In this document: positions 13,520 to 25,000 of the stretch, in pieces
Layout of the letters: every line of letters begins with the position of its first letter
How positions within the stretch are numbered: the first letter of the stretch is position 1
Source of the DNA: Batillaria attramentaria
Taxonomy: Eukaryota > Mollusca > Gastropoda > Batillariidae
NCBI GenBank assembly: GCA_018292915.2
Contig: JACVVK020000391.1
Location: 452,001 to 516,000, forward strand
Direction: 5' to 3'
DNA length: 64,000 bases
Notes under the pieces: generated by a model
Told to the model about the DNA's origin: nothing
Databases searched by the model: none
The model's input: only the letters and a program-made list of their open reading frames with translations
Program-made: the position numbers and the translations under genes

Positions 13520-16500
13520 GTCAGTGGTCGTTTTCTTCATGGGTGCATTTAAAAAAAAAAAGTTTGTAGAGTAGGGTGGTGGTGGGGGAGGGTTTGGTAG
13601 AGAGGGTGTAGGTGGGAAGGGGGAGGTGATAGGATTTAGCTGCTTGAATGGAGAGTGAAAGAGCGGTTGAATGTGTGTGAGTATGCTTAGGATGTTTTTG
13701 CATGTTTTTCTGTTAACACATTCGGTTGGAACTAATCTGTCTTTCTAAGTCAAAGTTGCAGATCAGGGTTAGGTTAGCCCCAGGTTAACCCTAGCCCTCT
13801 GGATCCCTGCAAGAGGACGGCGCAGCCCAAGGAGGTGGACCAGATCACCCTTCACATGGATAACAAAGGCCAGTATCATTTTGATCATTCCGTTTGTGTA
13901 GACTAGCATAGGCTGGGGAGAAGGTTAGCGGGTCCTGGGGTAGGAAGAGGGTTAGGTGGGTGGGGGGAGGGGTTAGGATTTAGATGACTGAATGGAGTGT
14001 GAACGTTTGCGACTGTGTGTGAGAATGATTAGGATGTTTGTGTATGTATGTTAGGTTATTTGTTCAACTTGAATTCAGCAGTTTTCTTTAGTTTTAGTTG
14101 CAGGTCAGGACTGACTGGACCCCTGGAGAGAGGATGGAGCAGCCAAAGGAGATGAACCAGATCACCCTTCACGCCGACGAGAAAGGCCAGTATCATTTTG
14201 TTTTTGTATTTTTGTGTAGACTAGCATAGGCTGGGGAGAAGGTTAGCGGGTCCTGGGGTAGGCAGAGGGTTAGGTGGGTGGGGGGAGGGGTTAGGATTTA
14301 GATGACTGAATGGAGTGTGAAAGTTTGTGAGTGTGTGTGAGAATGATTAGGATGTTTTTGCGCGTATGTTAGATTAGTGTTTCAACATTAATTCAGCACT
14401 CTTCTCTAGTCTGAGTTGCAGGTCAGGACCAGACCCCAGGAGAGAGGACGGAGCAGCCCCAGAAGATGAACCAGCTTCTTCTTCGCATGGATAACAAAGG
14501 CCAGTATCCTTTTGATAATTTCCTTTTGTGTAGACTAGCTTAGGTTGGGGAGAAGGTTAGCGGGTCCTGGGGTAGGTAGAGGGTTAGGTGGGTGGGGGGA
14601 GGGGTTAGGATTTAGATGACTGAATGGTGTGTGAAAGTTTGTGAGTGTGTGTGAGAATGATTAGGATTTTTTGCATGTATGTTAGACTGTTTGTTCAACT
14701 TGAATTCAGTGCTCTTGTCAGTTTAGTCTCGGTTGCAGGTCAGGGCCACACCCTTGGAGAGAGAACAGACCAGCCGCCCAAGCAGATGGACCAACCCAAG
14801 GACTGGACCAACCTACAAACTGATAATAAGGCCAGTGTTTGTTTTCTTTATTTTTTTTCCCATTCGAATAGCTTGTAGAGTAGGTTGGTGGTAGGGGAGG
14901 GGGGTGGGATGGGTAGAGGGGTGTAGATGGGAAGGGGGCGGGGTTAGGATGTAGATGACTGAATGGAGTGTGAAAGTGTTCGTGAATGCGTGTGAGAATG
15001 ATTAGGATGTTTTTGCATGTGTATTAGATGATTGATTCAACTTGAATTCAGCACCCATCTTTAGTCACAGTTGCAGATCAGAACCAGGCTTCTGGACAGA
15101 GGACGGAGCAGCCCAAGGAGATGGACCAGCCCAAGCAGATGGACTAGATCACCCTTCACTCTGAGAGAGAAAAGGGCCAGTATCATTTTGATCTTTTCTT
15201 TTTTGTGTAGTTTAGCATAGGCTGGGGAGAAGGTTAGCGGGTCTTGGGGTAGGTAGAGGGTTAGGTGGGTGGGGGGAGGGGTTAGGATTTAGATGATTGA
15301 ATGGTTTGTTAAAGTTTGAGTGTGTGTGAGAATGATTAGGATGTTTTTGCATGTATATTAGATGATTGATTCAACTTGAATTCAGCACCCATCTTTAGTC
15401 TCAGTTGCAGATCAGGACCAGGCTTCTGGAGAGAGGACGGAGCAGCCCAAGGAGATGGACTAGATCACCCTTCACTCTGAGAGAGAAAAGGGCCAGTATC
15501 ATTTTGATCTTTTCTTTTTTGTGTAGTTTAGCATAGGCTGGGGAGAAGGTTAGCGGGTCCTGGGGTAGGTAGAGGGTTAGGTGGGTGGGGGGAGAGGTTA
15601 GGATTTAGACGACTGAATGGAGTGTGAAAGTTTTGAGAGAGAGTGTGTGAGAATAATTAGGATGTTTTTGCATGTATGTTAGACTGTTTGTTCAACTTGA
15701 GTTCAACGCTCTTCTTTGGTCTCAGTTGCAGGGTCAGGACCGCACCCTTGGAGAGAGAACAGACCATCCGCTCAAGGAGACGGACCAACCCAAGACCTGA
15801 CCAACCTCCACACTGATAATAAGGCCAGTGTTTGCTTTCTTTCATTATTTTTTTTTTCATTCGGGTAGCTTGTAGAGTAGGTTGGTGGAAGGGGAGGGGG
15901 GGGGGGGGGGGGGATGGATAGAGGGGTTTAGGTGGGAAGGGGGAGGGGTTAGGATTTAAATGACTGAATGGAGTGTGAAAGTGTTTGTGGATGCGTGTGA
16001 GAATGATTAGGATGTTTTTGCATGTATATTAGATGATTGATTCAACATGAATTCATCATCCTTCTTTTGTCTCAGTTGCAGATCAGGCCCAGGCCCAGGC
16101 GGGCCCCTGGAGAGAGGACGGAGCAGTCCAAGGAGATGGACCAGCAGAAGGAGATGGACTAGATCACCCTTCACTTGAAGCAAGAAAAAGGCCAGTACCA
16201 TTTTGATCTTTTCTTTTTTGTGTAGTTTAGCATAGGCTTGGGAGAAGGTTAGCGCCTAGCGGGTCCTGGGGTAGGTAGAGGGTTAGGTGGGTGGGGGGAG
16301 GGGCTAGAATTTAGAATGGAGTGTGAAAGTTTGTGAGTGTGTGTGAGAATGATTAGGACTTTTTTATGTGTATATTAGATGATTAACAAGAATTCAGCGC
16401 ACTTCTTTCATCTTAGCTGCAGATCTTGGCCACACTCTTGGAGAGAGAACAGATCAGTCAAGTGGGACAGACCAACCCAAGGAGACGGACCAATTAACTC

Positions 16501-17087
16501 AAGGAGATGGACCTATACCAACGTACACACTGATACATAAGGCCAGTGTTTATTGTCTTGATTTTCTTTTTCTTCCTTTGAGTAGTTTGTAGAGTAGGTT
16601 GGTGGTTGGGGAGGGGGGAGGGATGGGTAGAGGGGTGTAGGAGGGAAGGGGGAGGGGTTAGGATTTAGTTGCTTGAAAGGAGTGCAAAAGATTTTGTGAA
16701 TGCGTGTGAGAATGATTAGGATGTGTTTGCATGTATATTAGATGATTGATTCAACTTGAATTCAGCACCCTTCTTCAGTCACTGTTGCAGGTCAGGACCA
16801 CACCCAGGAGAGGAAATCGAGCAGCTCAAGTAGATATGGGCCAGTCCAAGGAGATGGACCAGCCCAAGGAGATGGACCAGCCCAAGGAGATGGACTGGAT
16901 CACCCTTCACACCTATGGTTTATTTTGTTTGGTAGTTCGTAGAGTAGGCTGGTGGAAGGGGGAAGGGGGGGGGGGGGGTTGGGAGAGGGGTGTAGGAGGA
17001 AAGGGGGAGGGGTTAGGATGTTTGTGTATGCACGTCAGACTATTGATTCTACTTGACGTCAGCACTTTTCTTCAGTCTCAATTGCAG
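13520..17087 (+). repeat. Tandem array of exon-plus-intron-like modules
   Basis: Exon-like starts after a TTGCAG acceptor lie at 13762, 14104, 14422, 14739, 15077, 15411, 15732, 16082, 16423, 16791 and 17088, spaced 297-368 bp. Each block of about 80-130 bp has a core encoding GERTEQPKEMDQ-like peptides in one frame and ends AAGGCCAGT. A G-rich spacer follows. Spacers are of two types: type 1 (AGCATAGGCTGGGGAGAAGG) after the blocks at 13762, 14104, 14422, 15077, 15411 and 16082; type 2 (TTGTAGAGTAGGTTGGTGG) before 13762 and after 14739, 15732, 16423 and 16791. Blocks 15077, 15411 and 16082 have TAG in the core frame at the same site. Confidence 0.85.
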
Positions 17088-18972
17088 GACAGCGTGCTAG
17101 CACGAGGAGATGTGTCCCTCTGGATGATGTGCCCCTCTGGACAATTGCGATGGATGATGAGACCTGTAAGTACAGAAACTTTTGGCATGCTTCTTTTCCT
17201 TTTTATGCAACTTTTGTTCCAGTGAAATGACTGGTGTATGTGTACAAATGTATGTCATTTTCTGATTGCATGCATTTACTAACTCTTGACTCATATGCAA
17301 ATTTTCATAAATGTATGCAAATCAGTGTTCATGAACTTTCCTTCTTTAATGTAATGTTATAGACGCCAACAGCCACACTACCTTTGGTCAGAAGAAGAAA
17401 GATGGAAGACAACAGGCGGACACCGTTGGACACCAGCTGCAATACAGCATCTGGAGAATGGTCACCATACAGGTATTTGCCTTCTTCAGTGGCCAGGTTT
17501 TCCCATTGTATCCCGCTAGCTTTATAAGTGTTATCATTCAGTACTTTAAATTACAGCCTTCACAAAAAGTTAAGGACCACTTGCAAATATCATTCAACTT
17601 TTGTCGTGGTGGCATGCTGGTGTAGTGCTGAACATCGCTGAAACGGCGGCTTATGTAGGCAAACAAATGAGCACAGTTCATAACCAGGGATGCATTCTTT
17701 GACCTGCATCTCATTTTTGCCGTGCAGAAAGCCCCAGGTATCGCTCACTGAACACTGAAACTCGGTCTAGTTTTGCCGAAATTGCAGATTTTCAAACGCG
17801 CCAAGCATGCTGTGTGACGCGCACATGCCATCCAAACAGTGGTCGCCATGTTTACTAATTACCCCTTAACCTTGCTACTGAATTTTACAGGAAAAATCTT
17901 ATTCCTTTATTTTTTCTGATTTATTGAAACTGTCACCCATTATGTTGACTGGTCCTTAACTTTTTGTGAAGACTGTATAAATGTTCTGTTATTGTTTTGT
18001 ATTCAGGCTTTTGTTGTTATTGTTTGACCATGTGAAATGAGTGAACTTGTAATTTAATGTTTCGCAGGCAAATGGACCGTTCTAGAGAAGCAGGAAGAGT
18101 CCAAAAGAAATGGGGTTTATCTACGTTTATCTCAACCCCGCCACACCAGGTGACCACATGCGGACACAGATTGCATTCCGCATTTTACTGGCTACTCTGC
18201 ACAGTCAGTTCCAGCATCGACAACAGGTGGACGGAAACAGCCACCAGAACCATATCTACAGGTCCCATCTTGAAGACCAGTAGGATCAACTGACTACAGG
18301 GTAGGCATGTTCTACGCTGATACTAAGTTTCCATTGCTTATAATACCATTCAAGTGGGCTTAGATGAATTAAGAATGAGACTTGCATATGTTGTTGTGAC
18401 TAAGTCATCGTTGCTCTTGAAATGTTGGTTATTATCTGTACATTTGCATTTGCTTTTTCCTTCAGACAGACCTGCCCTAAATCAGCATTCAACAACAAGC
18501 AGATTATACAGGAAGTTTTGAGAGCATGGATCCTGCCTTCCCTTCTGCCTGAACAAGTGCATGGATAAACTGCACTGGTCTTTACACCTGCTCTTCCAAG
18601 GCGTCAGCAGCAGAACCTCCACAGGGCCACGTCCACATCACCTGTCAATATCACCCCACCACATGAACATTTCACCTGACGAAATGGCCTACACCTAAAT
18701 CTGTCTGGCTATATAGAGTCTTGTTTATTGTCCTTTGAGTCCCATATACTATGTACACTGTGACCCATTCTGTGATATCTAAATACATGTACCTCCAAGG
18801 CAAGGGTTTCCCACCTGATGAATTTCCAGATTTGGCAAGGTTCTAAATGACTGCCATACAAAACATTGCATATTTTGTAAGTATGTAAGTCATATTTTGA
18901 TAGACGGTCTGATGGGACGTGGATATGAAACTCATGCATGCACTCCAGGTCTGTGTCTAAAGGCTGTTTAAA

Positions 18973-18978
18973 AATAAA
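18973..18978 (+). terminator. Poly(A) signal of the orphan unit
   Basis: AATAAA in the last exon-like block, followed by GTTCTGTTGTGAGTTGTT, a GT-rich downstream element. It fits 3'-end formation near 19,000. Confidence 0.5.
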
Positions 18979-18980
18979 AT

Positions 18981-19748
18981 GTTCTGTTGTGAGTTGTTCA
19001 CAGAGGAAATGTTGATTTTAGAATATTTGACTCCCCTGAGTCTATTAGCATTTACCCCACCTGGATTTTACATGAACTACACCTGCTTTTGCTTTTTTCT
19101 TTTGTTTTGTTTTTGTGCGTGTGTGTGTGAGTGCGGGCCCGCACATGTGGTGTTTTTTTGGTTTGTTTGTTTGTTTCCTTGTTTTAAAACAGTGTATGTC
19201 AGAGATACAGTACCATATCATTTTAACCAATGTCGTGTTCACCAGATATGCATATGTGTGGAGTTTTTGTTTCTGGATTTTTTTCATGATCAACCATCAG
19301 TGGTGATAACAATGCCAGTTCTGCAAATGGTGTCTGTGAAAAAGTGTTAGGGGGAGTGTTTCTTATACATTATACATTGTTAATTTCTCTTCTTTTTTTT
19401 AAAAACGTGTTTGGGTGCTATCTCACATTTCATTTATTGTGTTTGTTTATGTCGATGCTTTTTTTATTTTCAAGTTTTAGATGTACATGTTTGTGAAGAT
19501 GCATTTTAAATTTGAAAACTTTCAATTGATTTTACTCTGTGTGTGTGTTTGTGCCTTTTATGATTTGTATTTTGCCAGTCTTTCACATCATCAATGATTT
19601 CAACCTATATGTCATCTGTCATGTGTTTTAGGAAAGTTTTACTTGGTCTTTTTCAAGCTGTGAATTGTACCTTGCACAGAAACATTCTAGAACACCACTG
19701 GTATTGTTTTTAACTTGATTAATTTTGTTCTGTATTGTTTTGGTCATG
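18981..19748. other. Intergenic, AT-rich
   Basis: T-rich sequence with short GT runs. No gene, repeat family or structure was recognised. Confidence 0.4.
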
Positions 19749-19756
19749 CTTTGTAG

Positions 19757-20347
19757 TAGAGGGTGGAACCGGTACGATTTCTCAAACCGGTTTTTAACCG
19801 GTTTTTGCAATAGAAAACCGAGGTTTAAAACCGGTTAACCGGCTATGTATACGTCATCTACTGTTTCTAACGTTTCCCCAAGAGATGGAAGGGGGGAAGG
19901 GAGGGGGGTCTCCTAGTACTCCGGCTTTCTGTACCCCTGCGTTGGAAATGTTCAGCCAACAAGAGTGGGTGGGTGGGTGTTTGGGAGTTTAACGTCCTTT
20001 TCCACCACATATGGATGATATCAAAGACGAGGCAACGATGAAAAAGCCAGCACAAATATTTGGCCCTAGCCGGGATTTGAACTCACGACCCGAAAGTTGG
20101 AAGTCCAACGCTCTACCCTTCGGCCACCCCGGTTTCCCTGTTCAGCCAACAACAACAACAACAACAACATGATGATGATAAGGAGGAGGGGGAGGAGGAG
20201 GGTGTCTTGTAACGGGCTGAAAAACGACGAGTGATGTCCCTTAGAAAAAACGCGGTTTTCCGGTTTTTTAAGGCCAAACCGGTTTACCGAACCGTGAGAA
20301 AGTCGGACCGATTTTAACCGGAAAACCGGTAAAACCGAACACCTCTA
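19757..20347. mobile_element. hAT-type nonautonomous element (MITE) with nested SINE
   Basis: Ends are TAGAGGGTGG and CACCTCTA, with subterminal AACCGGTTTT palindromes throughout both arms. Flanks are CTTTGTAG (19749-19756) and CATTGTAG (20348-20355), an 8-bp target duplication with one mismatch, as expected for hAT transposases. No transposase frame is present. A family-A SINE lies inside it. Confidence 0.75.
19963..20138 (-). mobile_element. tRNA-derived SINE, family A, copy 3
   Basis: 176 bp with the same A/B-box head in minus orientation. A perfect 14-bp target duplication, TGTTCAGCCAACAA, is at 19949-19962 and 20139-20152. It is nested in the hAT-type element, so it is younger than that insertion. 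Confidence 0.92.
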
Positions 20348-21047
20348 CATTGTAGTAATGTAATAATGAACCTCCTAAAGATGCATATTGTTTTGAACTC
20401 TTATTTTATCATTATAAACGCAGAACCGTGAAGACAGTATGTGTTATGGCTCAAAGTTACATGAATCCTTTAAAGCTTTGCAGAAGGTGCCTGGTTTCAG
20501 AGTTTTTCTCCGGGAACTCCGGTTTCTCTGGTGCTTAGAAGCATACACATGGTCTTTGGTGTTAAATCCATGTTGGCCAGGCTTTACTGAGTGCTAGACT
20601 TGGTACACCACTGAATTTTAAAATAAACAGTGTTTCTCTCTCTTTTTGTGTGTGTGTGTGCGGTGTTTTGTGGAGGAAGATAGTAAAGTATGTTTTTTCT
20701 ACTTGGCCTGACCAGGGTAGGAGAGCAGGGTAAATGACCTGTTTCCGGTTTGGAGGGAAGTTCCACTGTGCTCTACCCTGGAGCCTTATACTGTACCTTT
20801 GACAAACACACTCCCGTATTGCCCGAGGGCTTGGGGTGTGTGGGCATGGTTTTGATTTCTGGTCCACTTCCCCTACTCGCGAGTATTATGCAGGAACTGG
20901 CAGAGAGTGTGACCTGTGTTTGTTGCTTTATTTTTTTTTCTGAGCTGTTCAGTACCGTATTGTAGACCATGTTATTTCATACTTTACTCTAAACCCTGTC
21001 CGGCGATTGTCCACAACGAAGAAACATGAAAATTTGTCTAATCACCA
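20348..21047. other. Intergenic
   Basis: Contains the hAT target duplication and, near 20,490-20,530, a short fragment resembling the start of family C (TTTTCTCCGGGAACTCCGG). No gene was recognised. Confidence 0.4.
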
Positions 21048-21697
21048 GCCCCCATAGTGTAGTGGTTAGCACTTCGGACCATGGGCCCGAAGACCCGGGT
21101 TTGAATCCCTGCCGAAGCAAGCAGGATTTTTTCCTACCAAGAGCGGGTGTTCTATGGGCCCAACTGGGGGGCTGTTGCCATACAGCCGAGACTCATCCAC
21201 TTCAGGGGCGAGACTTTTGGGTTTGCTTCCCTCGTTATGACACATATGGTGCTGCAGGAACTGTAGTTCCTGGGCCTGGTAAACGCCGGGGCCCGCATGT
21301 AAAAGTCAGGGTTAGGGAGTTTTTCAATCAGGAAGGGATCCATTCCAGCAAGATGCCTATGCCGTTATAGAAGGATTTTTGTCTTTCTTTCTTCGCTTCC
21401 TTTTTTACTTAATATTGTTTGGGGGTTTCTTTTGTCCTAGTCTGGGTTAGGCCTGTAGCCGTGGGTTAAATTAACCTCGAGTTTTACAAACGGGCCCAGG
21501 ATACGCAGACAGGAAGCACAGAATGCAGCCCTATCATGCAGTTTCAAACCGCATGAACCTCCACAGCATCATACCATTATCCTAACCATCATGCATAACA
21601 AAAATTGCTCTAGCTTTCGAGCCCTCCGTGGACTGTACCCACGACCTGGGAGGAATACCACTGGAGCTGGCGAAGAGTTCAGGGAGAAAAAAAAAAA
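21048..21697 (+). mobile_element. Long tRNA-derived SINE, family B, copy 2 (with internal insertion)
   Basis: Starts GCCCCCATAGTGTAGTGG; A-box-like TAGTGGTTAGCAC and B-box-like GGGTTTGAATCC follow. Body and 3' part (CCTCCGTGGACTGTACCC, GACCTGGGAGGAATACCAC) and a poly(A) tail match copy 1. Relative to copy 1, about 190 bp are inserted at roughly 21,290-21,480. Confidence 0.82.
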
Positions 21698-22059
21698 TCA
21701 TCTATCCAACAGTAAAGGCAGAGTGTTCACGCTTGCAAAACAATGGTTAAAGAAACTTTACTTTTGCCTGATTTGAGCATCCCAAACTGAAAGCGTGGCA
21801 GTGGAAAAAGAACTGCAAGAACGAGGAAAAAAAATCATCCAAAAAATCATCCAGCCTTTAATGCTGCCTGAACAAATAATGGGAAGACGAATAGAATGGT
21901 ATAAGCATCCACCATATATCTGAACAATTTGGTTCATAGGATCTCATTATAACAGACATAGTTCATGGATACTGTTTTGCACAGCAAAGAGTTGAATAAA
22001 ACTTCAAACTTGTAAGTTGCGGACAACTAAAAATCATTGCAATTTGTCGTCTTGCCACA

Positions 22060-25000
22060 TCATGAATGAAGAACAAGTTTGTAAGCATCCCCATAAACAT
22101 GTGACCGACTGCCAAGTCCACCGTGCATGATGATCTCATTGTCGGTAACGCAAACCACGTGTCCCGCGCGACCGAGCCTGGACACACCAAGGGTATAGAA
22201 CTGCGGCCCAGGCGTAAAGGCGATCAGGATCATCTCCCCTACCGGCTCCCGGCTGCGTCCGTCGAAGGTTTCCCCTCCGTATACAAGCAGAACTCCGGAG
22301 CCGGAGATAGTCGTGTGCGATTTACGACCACATGGCATTTTGGTCAGCACCTTCAGCCTCCCGGACTTGGATGCTTCAGCCAAGGTTCCCATGATGCTGC
22401 ATTTCCCTGAAGGGTGCGGACTGAAGCCGCCTGCCACCTGAAACACACAAGGTCAGAACTACTGTCAAGGTCAAATGTGACCATCTTTTCTTTCTCTTAA
22501 AAAAAAAAAAAAAAATTTTGCTTCGATACACACAAGGTCAGAACTACTGTCAAGGTCAAATGTGACCATCTTTTCTTTCTCTTAAAAAAAAAAAAAAATT
22601 TTTTTGCTTCGATACTTCATTTCAACAAATGCAAAAAATTGTGAACGGCGACCACACCCAAACACCCTTCCTCCTCCAACTTGGTGGTGTTGCCCTTGTT
22701 CTGACACATCATATGATGTGGATGATTACATGGCCTGCACCGCAGGTGCTGTAGCTCCTGAGCCTGGTTAACCACACAACATTTATGACAGGAAGCATGA
22801 AATGGGGTATATAATGCAGTCCCAAACCACATGAACCTCCATAGCGGCATCGTACCAATTGCCTGGTTTATAAGCACTGTGTGGATTCCACCACTGAGTT
22901 CGGCAGAAAACCAATGGAGCTAGCAGAGGGTTAGGGCGGCAACAAAAAATCTTGCAGTTTGGCAGAGGAGGAAAGACTCTTCTGAGGAAAATGTTTAGAA
23001 TCAGACTAAAATCCTGTGATTCAAAAACAAGTTTCCTTAATTTGTTCATTTTATTCTGCAAATTTATCATAAATGATTTCAGCATGCACAAACCCATGTA
23101 TAAACAAGCACGCATACACTCACACTCTTGTACAAATATATTCGAAAGAGAAAGCACACATGCTAACAAACACTAGGTAATTCTATTTACAGCAAAAAGA
23201 TTGTCCATTTTTCTTAAATATCTGTCCATCAAGCTTTATACACACATCAACAAAAATTGTATACCTGAAACAGAAATAGAAAATGCAAAATAAATAAGTA
23301 AATAAATAAATAAATAAATATAAAAACAATCTCGCACACCTCCAGCAGGTTGTCGCTACGGCCGCCTATGATGTAAAGTTTGGATCCAAGGAAGGTTGCT
23401 GAATGTCCTGAACGTGACGACACCTCGTGACTGTACTCGCTGTACTTGAACTTCCCGCTCTGTACATTACCCGACAGCAGGAAGGCGCTGCCATGACGTC
23501 TCTGAGTCCGCAGGCTGCCCTCCCGTCCAATGACGAGGATCTGGAGCGGGAAATAAGGAAACATGAACAGCATGTCCCTTTCAAAATGAACAAAACATGC
23601 AGTTTTGACAATGTTATGCACCATACAATGTCACAGGGTGGTTCCTTTTGGGAAATTCGGGCTGCTTCCCCCAGGGGAAGTGCGTCACCGCAGTGCAGCG
23701 CCACCCAATACCTATCCTTCCTTTTTTTTTTCTTTCTTTTTTTATTACAATTTTGCAATTTTTGCTGGGGGAGGAAAGCCAGATAACCCGGAGAGAAACC
23801 CCCGATGAGCAGCCTGGCAGTCAGGAAAAACCAGTATCACATATCACAAGCTCGACCTCGGCTCAAACCCACGCTTCATCGCCGTGACATTGGTGATGGC
23901 CGTTCAGTAGCGCAGCGGCTAAATCCGATGCCACCTATTAGACCAGCGCTCACACCCCCGCTTACGCCCTGTTTATAATCAATCAAGCATTACTGAACTA
24001 AAATGAACTGACTACAACAGCATAGCTAACAACAATAAGAATTAATTTCCTCCATTACCTCACATAATTTTAATCGATAAATAGTTTTAAGGTTACCTCG
24101 CCAGAGCTAAAGAGACTGGCTGTGTGAGAACTGAGGCCTGCTCCCTCCAGAAATCCAGCTGTTGCTATCGGCAACCACTGATTCTCCTGCGCATCATACG
24201 CAAATACATCAGGCACCCTGAGACGTCCATTCCACCCTCCCACCAGAAGCATGTAGCGGTCGTCGATAGCTAGGGCGCAGTGGTGACTCAAAGCTGGACT
24301 GCCAGAAGTTTGAATCTAAAAAAAAAAAAACCCCAAAAACCCCACCAATACATGTCATTGGTGTATTATCAGTTCAAAACACTAAAATGTTAAGTAAAGT
24401 TTGGAACGCTTTTTGCGAATTTCAAGGCCCTCTTAAGGTTCACAAGTTACTGTTTGAAACAGCATTGTTTTTAACCAGACTGGCACAGATGGTGTTCACT
24501 GAAGATGGTACGACATTGAAAGTGAAACTACATGTACTGATTTTTTGCTCCTTGGTTTTCAACCAAACCTCCAAATTCAAGATTTTCCAGTGTAAAAAGC
24601 AGTTGAAAAGTTAATGTCAATATGGTACTGTTACGTGGTGAATGTTCGAAGAGCCTGTCGTCTTACCGAGGGATAAGTGACACTCAGGCACACACTCTTC
24701 ACGTAGCGAGTTCTTATACATGTACTGACTGCGGAATAAGTCGCATTCACTCACAAAAAGACTCGTGAGCGCACAGGAAAGTTATAGCTGTGTGGAGTTA
24801 CAGCACGTCTCTGGTGTCACACTGCACGCTCAAGCTTTTCTACGTGCTCATGAGTCTTTTGGTGAGTGAATGAGACTTCTTCCGCAGTCAATAAAAGAAC
24901 TTGCTACGTGAAGACTGTGTGCCTGAGCGTCACCGTATATCTCCGTAAGACGATGGGCTCTTCGAACATTCACCACATAACAGGTACCTTTTCACTAAGG

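Larger units (their letters stand above)
13320..18980 (+). other. Unrecognised spliced transcription unit (orphan gene or lncRNA)
   Basis: Exon-like blocks with good splice sites occur at 17088-17165 (CAG before, GTAAGT after), 17363-17472 (ATAG before, GTATTT after), 18068-18300 (CGCAG before, GTAGGC after) and 18466 to the AATAAA at 18973-18978. The first three join in phase into an open frame of about 140 codons that ends in TGA at 18291-18293. Its composition is unremarkable (Arg/Thr/Ser rich) and I recognise no domain. A possible upstream exon lies near 13,330-13,500, open in one frame (RGTSTPSFRKRITETLGG). The eleven-module array lies between them. It may equally be a noncoding RNA; transcription itself is inferred only from splice signals. 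Confidence 0.4.

Noticed and set aside
13900..16700. Telomere-like GGGTTAGG motifs
   Set aside because: They are scattered single units inside the module spacers, not a (TTAGGG)n tract.
22617..23169. Minus-strand frames inside the last KLHDC9 intron
   Set aside because: They overlap a family B SINE copy and intron sequence and have no kelch similarity.
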